From Deltaproteobacteria bacterium (lineage in GTDB: Bacteria > Desulfobacterota > SM23-61): a stretch of DNA of 5,429 nt. The translations under genes and the position numbers were made by a program. The DNA is taken from positions 1 to 5,429 of the forward strand of contig JACRCA010000123.1 of assembly GCA_016234425.1 (NCBI GenBank), read 5' to 3'. The notes beneath the pieces were generated by a model. The model did no database searches and had not been told where the DNA came from. It worked only from the letters and a program-made list of their open reading frames with translations. Below are positions 1 through 5,066 of this stretch, piece by piece; positions within the stretch are counted from its first letter, which is position 1; each line of letters starts with the position of its first letter.

Positions 1-1594
1 GGACGATGAATTTGGGGAACCCAAGCCGACAGGCGATCCAGCCCACTCTCATGGGGTCTCCGCCGGAGATTTGCGCTCCGGCATAGGCTGCCAAAGCCAC
101 AGGGGGGGTGATGGCCGAAAGGATGCAAGAGCAAAAGACGAACATATGGGCCGCCAGAGGAAGGATACCGAAACTGATAAGAGCGGGAGCTCCTATCAGA
201 GCAGCTAAAATATAAGCTGCGGTGGTAGGCATGCCCATCCCCAGCACAATACAAGCACCCATCACTAAAACTAGAGTTGTAGTGAAATATCCTCCAGAAA
301 GCAAAAGGAGGATGCTTACAAACCTTATGCCCAGGCCGGTGACATCCAAGACCCCAACCACAATCCCGGCGCTGGCGCAGGCAATTCCTACCATAATGGC
401 ATTGATCGCTCCAGATTCTAAAGATTTCCAGAGACCAGCGAATCCAATTCGGCTTTCTTTCCTCACCATGGCAACAGCGATTAGAGCTAAGGTAGCTAGG
501 AAAACGGCCCTGAAGGGCGTATAAGCAGCTATCAAAAGATAAATCAGGACCCCCAAGGGAAACAAAAAGTGAACCCCTCGGGCCAAGACCCGCTTCAAAA
601 TTGGGACTTCTTCCTCGGGCAAACCCTTAAGTCCTTTCTTCACAGCCTCTACATGCACCCCTGTATAAACGGAAACATAGTATAGTAGGGCTGGAATTAT
701 CGAAGCCAAGCAGATCCGCACATAAGGTATCCCCAGGTACTCGGCCATAACGAAAGCAGCGGCGCCCAACACCGGAGGAGTGATCTGCCCCCCGGTAGAA
801 GCAGAAGCCTCTACTGCCCCAGCGAAGTTGGGCGCATACCCGAAGCGCTTCATTAGAGGAATGGTAAAGGTACCCGTCCCGTAGACGTTGGCGGCCGCAC
901 TACCTGAGATCGTACCGAACATAGCGCTGGATATCACGGCTACTTTGGCCGGGCCACCAGTCAGTCTTCCTACAAGACCCAGGGCAGTATTTATGAAAAA
1001 TCGCCCACCACCCGTTTGTTCTAAGAAGGCTCCAAAGAGGATAAACAAGAAAATGAAAGTAGCCGAAACCCCTGCGGGGATGCCGAAGATCCCTTGTGGG
1101 GTGAGGAACATATGGTCCACTACAGTTAAGGGAGGAGTGGCCCGGACAGTAAAAGGTTCGGGAAAGTAATTGCCAAAGAGGGCAAAGAGAATGAAAAAGC
1201 CCCCGATCGTGGTGAGAGCCCAGCCGGCTACGCGTCGAGCCGCCTCAAGGATGAGCAAGATGGTAATGGTCCCGAAAATAATATCCAGGCTGGTCATTGG
1301 CCCATAGTACCACTCACGGCTAATGATCCGGCTATGCTCCAAAAGCATATAAACGTCGATAGCCAAAGCTAGCCCGGCGAGGGTAATATCGATCGGGTAG
1401 ACAACTTTTGGCGAAAGCTTTTTGGAAGCTGGCATCACCAGAAATGCCAGAGCCAAGAGGGTAAGGATATGGACAGATCGCTGCATCATCGTCTCGAAGA
1501 CCCCGAAGGCTCCGGCATAGAGGTGGAATATGGAAAGGGCTACGGCAATACACCCAATGATCGCCTTGGCAATGGAATGCTCTTTTAATTCCAC
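1..1594 (-). CDS. TRAP transporter permease, fused 4TM/12TM (DctQ-DctM type), C-terminus cut by window edge
   Basis: This is the inner-membrane permease of a tripartite (TRAP) transporter, which uses an ion gradient to import a solute delivered by a periplasmic binding protein. The frame is open from a GTG start at 1594 to base 2, giving 531 residues without a frameshift. The fused family usually runs to roughly 620-660 residues, so about 100 are missing. Residues 11-145 hold several hydrophobic segments of the small-subunit-like part, ending in the family motif LEAARRVAGW (116-125). The DctM part follows with FGTISGSAAANV (226-237), GTFTIPLMKR (241-250), STGGQITPPVLGAAAF (266-281), GMGMPTTAAY (452-461) and SAITPPVALAAYAG (493-506). 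The two TPPV hairpins are the paired clamp motifs of the two-fold DctM fold. GTG is chosen because a TGA lies in frame five codons upstream and an AGGGAAGG-like site precedes it. It lies 54 bases after the TAXI gene, so the two are probably cotranscribed. The substrate is unknown. Confidence 0.93.
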   Translation of the reverse strand, partial: MELKEHSIAKAIIGCIAVALSIFHLYAGAFGVFETMMQRSVHILTLLALAFLVMPASKKLSPKVVYPIDITLAGLALAIDVYMLLEHSRIISREWYYGPMTSLDIIFGTITILLILEAARRVAGWALTTIGGFFILFALFGNYFPEPFTVRATPPLTVVDHMFLTPQGIFGIPAGVSATFIFLFILFGAFLEQTGGGRFFINTALGLVGRLTGGPAKVAVISSAMFGTISGSAAANVYGTGTFTIPLMKRFGYAPNFAGAVEASASTGGQITPPVLGAAAFVMAEYLGIPYVRICLASIIPALLYYVSVYTGVHVEAVKKGLKGLPEEEVPILKRVLARGVHFLFPLGVLIYLLIAAYTPFRAVFLATLALIAVAMVRKESRIGFAGLWKSLESGAINAIMVGIACASAGIVVGVLDVTGLGIRFVSILLLLSGGYFTTTLVLVMGACIVLGMGMPTTAAYILAALIGAPALISFGILPLAAHMFVFCSCILSAITPPVALAAYAGAQISGGDPMRVGWIACRLGFPKFIV

Positions 1595-1648
1595 GGACCT
1601 TCCCTTTCACCGGTAAAACACTCAACCCCTCAGAATAGTTGTTTCACT

Positions 1649-2656
1649 TTATTTCAAGAGCCCTTTATCCTGGTAGTATATCTCCGCGCCCTTATGTAGG
1701 GGGAGGCCTGTGTTCTTGGCCATGTCCGCAGCCTTGAAGGTGCGAAGCCCTTTGTGGAAAGCCTGGAATTTGCCCTCATTCTCCGCCAGGGCCTTTACTA
1801 GCGTATAAACCACGTCATCGGGGAGATCAGTACGAACCACAAAAACTCCCGAATCGGCGGGCGCAAGGACGTCTTGATCCATTCCCCTAAAGCTGCCAGC
1901 TCTCATCCTCTTTCCTTCCAGAAACCCGAATTTGCCGATCATCGCTTGGTAAAGATCTGCATCCCATTTTAGCCATTTGACGTCGCGCACGGTGGCCAAT
2001 TCTGTTAGCCAGCCAATTCCCTCAGCCCCCACAGCCAAAATTCCATCGGCATGGCCATCCTTCACCAGGCTGACAGCATCTGCCCAGGCAACGAAATTCA
2101 TCTTCCCACCCCAGCGGTCAACATCCTCCCATTTCACACCCATCTCGGTAAAGGTCATCCGCCAGATCCATTCGGTGGCATTCCCTCTGGAAAGGGTGCA
2201 AAGCCGGGCTTTCATTTTTTTCTTCACAATCTCCCCCACCGAATCAGCAGGGAAATCCTTGCGTACCACAGCAAAATAGTAATTGTCATCCTGAACGCTG
2301 ACCAACGCCCGCACGTTAGGCAAGGGCTCCGGAAAAGGGCCTTTTTCGTAATGGGCCAGCTTACACATCACTAAAGTGCTGCTGCCGATGTCCAGCTCTC
2401 CTTTATTGGTCCGGAAGATATTTCCGATCCAAGCTCCAGGGACAATGCTGATCTTAATTTTGGGGTACATTTCTTCCACTATTTTCGAGAAAGCGGTCAC
2501 CTGCACATAGCCGATCCCGCCAACCGTTCCCCCTGCAGCTTTCAAAGATGCCGTTACCTTTGTAGGATCGATCTTCTGGGCCTGAACCGCACCGGGAATG
2601 ATCAAGCATACCCCAATCACTCCAGCCACCAAAATTGAATACAGTACCTTGCGCAT
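1649..2656 (-). CDS. TAXI family TRAP transporter solute-binding protein, secreted
   Basis: This is the periplasmic substrate-capture subunit of the TRAP transporter encoded just downstream; it binds a solute and passes it to the fused permease. The 335-residue length is normal for the TAXI family. A signal peptide is clear: basic MRK, a hydrophobic core at residues 4-22, and a likely cleavage after VQA (24-26). The mature part opens with the TAXI-like glycine-rich strand-turn AAGGTVGGIGYVQ (40-52), then VPGAWIGNIFRTNKGELDIG (72-91), and closes with LPLHKGAEIYYQDKG (318-332), the characteristic TAXI C-terminus. The frame is open a further 120 codons upstream, but ATG at 2656 is the start: it has a strong TAAGGAGGG site five to six bases upstream and begins the signal peptide. 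The loop LSRGNATEW (155-163) sits where many relatives have a GAPGSGTE-like turn, which may reflect a different ligand. The ligand cannot be told from sequence. Confidence 0.93.
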   Translation of the reverse strand: MRKVLYSILVAGVIGVCLIIPGAVQAQKIDPTKVTASLKAAGGTVGGIGYVQVTAFSKIVEEMYPKIKISIVPGAWIGNIFRTNKGELDIGSSTLVMCKLAHYEKGPFPEPLPNVRALVSVQDDNYYFAVVRKDFPADSVGEIVKKKMKARLCTLSRGNATEWIWRMTFTEMGVKWEDVDRWGGKMNFVAWADAVSLVKDGHADGILAVGAEGIGWLTELATVRDVKWLKWDADLYQAMIGKFGFLEGKRMRAGSFRGMDQDVLAPADSGVFVVRTDLPDDVVYTLVKALAENEGKFQAFHKGLRTFKAADMAKNTGLPLHKGAEIYYQDKGLLK

Positions 2657-2660
2657 AACT

Positions 2661-2669
2661 CCCTCCTTA
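2661..2669 (-). promoter_or_regulatory. Ribosome binding site that fixes the TAXI gene start
   Basis: Read on the minus strand this is TAAGGAGGG, close to a perfect anti-Shine-Dalgarno match, followed by AGTT and then ATG at 2656. It decides between this ATG and the 120-codon-longer open frame that runs back through the promoter and the repeat. Confidence 0.85.
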
Positions 2670-2765
2670 ATTTTCTTATCAGGATTCACCGTTGGCCAGA
2701 TTTCTGGTAATTCCCTTTTTAGACCCCCTTTCTTTCCAAAATAGCCCCCTACTAAAGGCATGTTA

Positions 2766-2794
2766 TTTCTACAAAAATTTCCTTGAATAGTCAA
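2766..2794 (-). promoter_or_regulatory. Sigma70-like promoter of the TRAP operon
   Basis: On the minus strand, TTGACT (2794-2789, 5 of 6 against TTGACA) and TAGAAA (2771-2766, 4 of 6 against TATAAT) are separated by exactly 17 bases, within an AT-rich stretch. Transcription would start near 2759, leaving a leader of about 100 bases before the TAXI start at 2656. The leader contains a short CCAGA/TCTGG inverted repeat (2696-2707) but no riboswitch class I can recognise. Confidence 0.6.
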
Positions 2795-2893
2795 TATATT
2801 TAACCTTCGCGGCCCTCCGTACCACGAATTTCTTTGAGCGATGGTCCCGGGAAGTGAGAAGAAGAACAACGCAAAATATTTGACCTTACCTTT

Positions 2894-3037
2894 GAGATCT
2901 CTGAAAAATGCCCATTTCGTCATTGCGAATCCCGCTTTAGCGGGATGAAGCAATCTCTCTTTCATAGAGAAATCAATGAGATGGCCACGTCGCTTCGCTC
3001 CTCGCCATGACCCCAAGTGTACTTTCTCAGAGATCTC
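2894..3037. repeat. 144-bp imperfect palindromic MITE-like element with 11-bp perfect inverted ends
   Basis: The ends are exact inverted copies: GAGATCTCTGA (2894-2904) and TCAGAGATCTC (3027-3037). Inside, a second matched pair follows: GTCATTGCGA (2919-2928) against TCGCCATGAC (3002-3011), with one mismatch. A third pair, GCAATCTC (2950-2957) against GAGATGGC (2978-2985), also has one mismatch. The centre holds a small TCTCT/AGAGA hairpin (2956-2970). Transcribed, the whole could fold into one long interrupted stem. From general knowledge, the GTCATTGCGA...GCAATCTC frame, whose usual translation contains HCEERSDEAI, is a very common intergenic repeat in deltaproteobacterial, Chloroflexi and candidate-phylum genomes. 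The second arm, read in reverse complement, encodes the related GHGEERSD. No transposase gene is present, so any mobility would be in trans. Element borders are inferred from the inverted ends; no convincing target duplication is seen. Confidence 0.8.
2929..2946. repeat. Perfect 8-bp hairpin in the left arm of the palindromic element
   Basis: ATCCCGCT (2929-2936) and AGCGGGAT (2939-2946) are perfect inverted copies separated by TT, so the practical loop is four bases. It occupies the place where the right arm carries a GGAGCGAAGCGACG-type module instead. No run of T follows on either strand, so it is not a classic intrinsic terminator. Confidence 0.75.
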
Positions 3038-3048
3038 TCTTTGCGCAC

Positions 3049-3077
3049 TTGACAGAAGGAAAAGCCTGTGTTACTGA
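3049..3077 (+). promoter_or_regulatory. Possible promoter for the M20 gene and carboxyltransferase
   Basis: A perfect TTGACA -35 hexamer lies at 3049-3054, only 11 bases after the end of the palindromic element. The -10 is weak: at 17-base spacing it reads TACTGA (3072-3077), matching TATAAT at only two positions. The call rests on the -35 hexamer and its place in front of a gene; a transcription start would fall near 3084, about 40 bases before the M20 ATG. Confidence 0.35.
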
Positions 3078-3094
3078 ACCACAAAAATCGGCAA

Positions 3095-3109
3095 AGCATT
3101 TCGAATGCT
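3095..3109. promoter_or_regulatory. 15-base palindrome in the M20 leader
   Basis: AGCATT-TCG-AATGCT is a perfect 6-bp inverted repeat with a 3-base centre, ending 16 bases before the M20 ATG and just before its GAGGA ribosome binding site (3112-3116). It could be a regulator's operator or a small leader hairpin affecting translation. Only the symmetry is seen; no regulator gene is in the window. Confidence 0.4.
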
Positions 3110-3125
3110 ATGAGGATAGAACCCG

Positions 3126-4388
3126 ATGAGTGCAAATGAAAGGGATCAATTTGGAATTGACCCCAAGATCATCAGAACTCAAAGGGAAAAGATTGCACTT
3201 ACCGAAGAGAACAAAGAAGCATTACTGCGGGATCTTTTTGACCTAATTGCCATCGACACCTCCAATCCCCCTGGAAAAGAACTGCAGGCAGCCGAGTTGG
3301 TACGGTCCAAGATGGCTTCCCTCGGTGCCAATTGCATCCTCCAAAAGTTTGCTCCGCAGCGGGCCAATGCAATATGCCATATTCCTTTTTCCCAGCCAGA
3401 GGACGGGCCCTGCCTTATCTTCAACAGCCATCTTGATGTAGTACCCTCTGGAGAAGGCGCCTGGACTTATCCTCCCTTTAAACCGACAATTATTGGCGGT
3501 CGGGTATACGGGCGCGGAGCCTGTGATGCTAAAGGAAGCTTAGCAGCGATGATGGCCGCCGTGCGGCTGGCTCTCCAGGCCCCTCAAAACTTGCAAGGAG
3601 AATTAATCCTGACGGCTGTAGCCGCAGAAGAAACGGGAGGGCTCGGAACTCAATTCTGGTTAAAAAGTCGAAGGGAGGACTTGCGGCCTTCCATGGCCAT
3701 TGTCGGCGAGCCGAGCGGCCTTAAGCCCGTCATCGCACATAAAGGGGTAAGTCGCCGCAAATTATCGGTGCGCGGTCGAAGCGCACATTCTTCAGATCCC
3801 TCTCAAGGCCGGAATGCCATCTATCCTGTCGCTCGCCTGGCAATATTCATCGAAGAATTAAACGAAAAATTGGCTAGGCGAACCCACCCGCTTCTGGGGT
3901 TGCCCCTCGTCAGCGCAAATGTCATTCGGGGAGGCGTCAAGGATAATGTTATCCCCGACTATTGCGAACTGCATATGGATCGCCGCCGGATTCCTGGGGA
4001 GACCAGGGATCAATTCGATCGGGAACTCAACGAATGGGTAGAGAATATGGTGGCCATGGACCCTTCCTTTCGGTGCCAAATTGAAGTTATAGGGGATGAT
4101 AAAGAGCCCGTGGTTATCTCACCCGAGGAACCCATCGTTCGAGCAGCCGTCGAGGCTATTCATGAAGTAACCGGCCAGAGGGAAACCCCGCAGGGGTTCG
4201 TCGCAGCGACGGACATGAGTTTTCTTGTTCATCAAGGAAATATTCCCAGCATAATTCTGGGTCCAGGGAACCTGGCTCAAACGCATATCGTGGATGAATT
4301 TGTAGAGATCTCTCATCTGGAACAGGCCACCCTAATATATGCCTACTTGATCACTCGCCTCCTTGGCCCAAAACGGTTATCTGGATAA
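3126..4388 (+). CDS. M20 family metallohydrolase (ArgE/DapE/carboxypeptidase-like)
   Basis: This is a predicted cytoplasmic di-zinc amidohydrolase or peptidase of the M20 family; members remove acyl groups from amino acids or cleave dipeptide-like bonds. The 420 residues are a normal to slightly long length. All the expected metal and catalytic positions are visible: SHLDVVP with H102 and D104, GRGACDAKG with the bridging D134, the AAEE pair with catalytic E168 and metal ligand E169, VGEPS with E195, RSAHSSDP with H221 in the dimerisation domain (about 201-320), and QTHIVDE with H387 near the C-terminus. The enzyme therefore looks intact. There is no signal peptide. About 24 residues precede the usual family start (LTEENKEALLRDLFDLI); ATG at 3126 has only a modest GAGGA site ten bases upstream. 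It is divergent from the TRAP operon and is followed 77 bases later by the carboxyltransferase on the same strand. E195 rather than D is compatible with both ArgE- and DapE-like groups, so the substrate is left open. Confidence 0.92.
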   Translation: MSANERDQFGIDPKIIRTQREKIALTEENKEALLRDLFDLIAIDTSNPPGKELQAAELVRSKMASLGANCILQKFAPQRANAICHIPFSQPEDGPCLIFNSHLDVVPSGEGAWTYPPFKPTIIGGRVYGRGACDAKGSLAAMMAAVRLALQAPQNLQGELILTAVAAEETGGLGTQFWLKSRREDLRPSMAIVGEPSGLKPVIAHKGVSRRKLSVRGRSAHSSDPSQGRNAIYPVARLAIFIEELNEKLARRTHPLLGLPLVSANVIRGGVKDNVIPDYCELHMDRRRIPGETRDQFDRELNEWVENMVAMDPSFRCQIEVIGDDKEPVVISPEEPIVRAAVEAIHEVTGQRETPQGFVAATDMSFLVHQGNIPSIILGPGNLAQTHIVDEFVEISHLEQATLIYAYLITRLLGPKRLSG

Positions 4389-4451
4389 TTCATCCCTTTT
4401 ATTGGGTGACTATACATGATATGGTGAGGATCTTCAGAATATTCAATTTTT

Positions 4452-4457
4452 GGGAGG
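4452..4457 (+). promoter_or_regulatory. Ribosome binding site fixing the TTG start at 4466
   Basis: GGGAGG lies eight bases before TTG at 4466. This is the best site in the spacer and supports the uncommon TTG start over the GTG at 4406 in the same frame, which has no comparable site and would add a hydrophobic, non-family N-terminus. Confidence 0.75.
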
Positions 4458-4465
4458 TATTAAAA

Positions 4466-5000
4466 TTGGCTAAGAATGCAGGAACGAAGGAAGCGATTCA
4501 AAAGCTACGGGAGCGTCGTATCCAGGCTTATTCCGCGGCTGGAGAAGAAAAAATCGCCGAGGTTCATCGTAAAGGTTTGCTGACCGCGCGGGAAAGAGTG
4601 GAAGCTCTCCTTGACCGGGGGTCGTTCTGCGAACAGTACCTTTTTGCCGAGACGATCTCACGGGACTTCGGCTTGGATAAGAAACGCTACGCTGGCGATG
4701 GTGTGGTCGTAGGTTTTGGAAAGATCGATGGGCGGACAGTCTGTGTCACAGCAAATGACAGCCTCATCATGGGAGGATCGGGATCTAGCTCTCACATTCG
4801 CAAGCTGGCTCAGACTATCGACCAAGCGGTGAAGATGGGCTGTCCCGTCATCCAATTAAATGATTCCTCCGGGGGAAGGATTCAGGAGGGTACGGACAAG
4901 GCTAGCTACGCTGGCTCCGTCTTTTATAGCAACGTCCAAGCTTCCGGAATCATTCCCCAGATCACAGCGATCGTGGGGCGCTGCGCGGGCCCCGCGGTTT
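4466..5000 (+). CDS. Acyl-CoA carboxylase carboxyltransferase subunit (propionyl-/methylmalonyl-CoA type), N-terminal part only, broken at ~5000
   Basis: The family subunit transfers a carboxyl group between biotin and an acyl-CoA in propionyl-CoA carboxylase and methylmalonyl-CoA decarboxylase-type complexes. From the TTG start, residues 1-178 follow the family: KLRERRIQA and HRKGLLTARERVEALLD (34-50), FGLDKKRYAGDGVVVGFGKI (68-87), LIMGGSGSSSHIRKL (100-114), LNDSSGGRIQEG (131-142), ASGIIPQITAIVGRCAGPAV (159-178). Relatives then continue YSPALTDF for a total near 510 residues. Here the match stops at V178, and the frame runs on to a stop at 5348-5350 through unrelated GC-rich DNA, a nominal 294-residue hybrid. 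So only about a third of the protein is present. Two usually glycine/alanine-rich loops are altered: SSGGR for SGGAR and CAGPA for CAGGA. The second lies close to the break and may be affected by it. It follows the M20 gene by 77 bases, probably in one operon. Whether the break is biological is doubtful. Confidence 0.88.
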
Positions 5001-5003
5001 CTA
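4988..5003. other. Sequence junction: mid-GC genome joined to GC-rich unrelated DNA
   Basis: The carboxyltransferase matches its family through GCG GTT (residues AV, ending at 4999) and T at 5000 would still fit the expected Tyr codon; from 5001 the translation is unrelated. GC by hand count is about 55% for 4466-5000 and about 65% for 5001-5429. Third-position GC is about 59% in the carboxyltransferase and about 86% in the following metallo-beta-lactamase-fold gene. The break is placed within about ten bases, in a GC-rich patch that includes GGGCCC. No repeat, att-like site or transposon end is visible there. Confidence 0.8.
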
Positions 5004-5053
5004 CGCTACAAGAGTCCGCAACGACGCGGCCAACAAGGCCGGAACACCACCAC

Positions 5054-5059
5054 AAGGAG
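5054..5059 (+). promoter_or_regulatory. Ribosome binding site for the metallo-beta-lactamase-fold gene
   Basis: AAGGAG lies seven bases before ATG at 5067, which fixes that start. A small CGGCC/GGCCG hairpin with an AACAA loop (5027-5041) precedes it in the leader. The site shows that the GC-rich segment brings its own translation signal and is not a simple fusion to the carboxyltransferase. Confidence 0.7.
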
Positions 5060-5066
5060 TACCCCG

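Larger units (their letters stand above)
2657..3125. other. Divergent intergenic region between the TRAP operon and the M20 gene
   Basis: These 469 bases separate two oppositely transcribed units. From left to right they hold the TRAP leader and ribosome binding site (2657 to about 2760), an AT-rich stretch with the TRAP promoter (2766-2794), about 100 bases with nothing recognisable (2795-2893), the 144-bp palindromic element (2894-3037), a possible promoter for the M20 gene (from 3049), and a 15-base palindrome (3095-3109) just before the M20 start. The minus-strand open frame crossing it is not coding, because it translates the repeat and lies upstream of a clear start with a signal peptide. 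Confidence 0.8.

Noticed and set aside
222..1625. Small open frames on both strands within the permease gene (for example 222-524 plus, 888-1169 plus, 1332-1625 minus)
   Set aside because: They are alternate-frame shadows of the permease, whose 531 codons read through with family motifs along the whole length.
2588..2618. Lipoprotein signal in the TAXI protein (Cys at residue 17)
   Set aside because: The residues before Cys17 (VIGV) do not make a lipobox, and VQA further on is a normal signal peptidase I site.
2657..2760. Riboswitch in the TRAP operon leader
   Set aside because: Only a short CCAGA/TCTGG inverted repeat and purine-rich stretches are visible; no conserved riboswitch core is recognised.
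2929..2946. Intrinsic terminator
   Set aside because: The hairpin is perfect but no T-run follows it on either strand, and it belongs to the repeat element between divergent genes.
2657..3016. N-terminal extension of the TAXI protein to a 455-residue product
   Set aside because: The internal ATG at 2656 has a near-perfect ribosome binding site and starts a clear signal peptide; the extension translates promoter and repeat DNA.
2890..3042. CTTT target-site duplication flanking the palindromic element
   Set aside because: CTTT occurs at 2890-2893 and 3039-3042, but one base is offset on the right and four common bases are not convincing.
4411..4417. TATACAT as a -10 promoter element before the carboxyltransferase
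   Set aside because: No acceptable -35 lies 16-18 bases upstream, and the gene fits as the second member of the M20 transcript.
4406..4465. GTG start at 4406 for the carboxyltransferase
   Set aside because: It adds 20 residues not seen in the family and lacks a good ribosome binding site, whereas TTG at 4466 has GGGAGG eight bases upstream.
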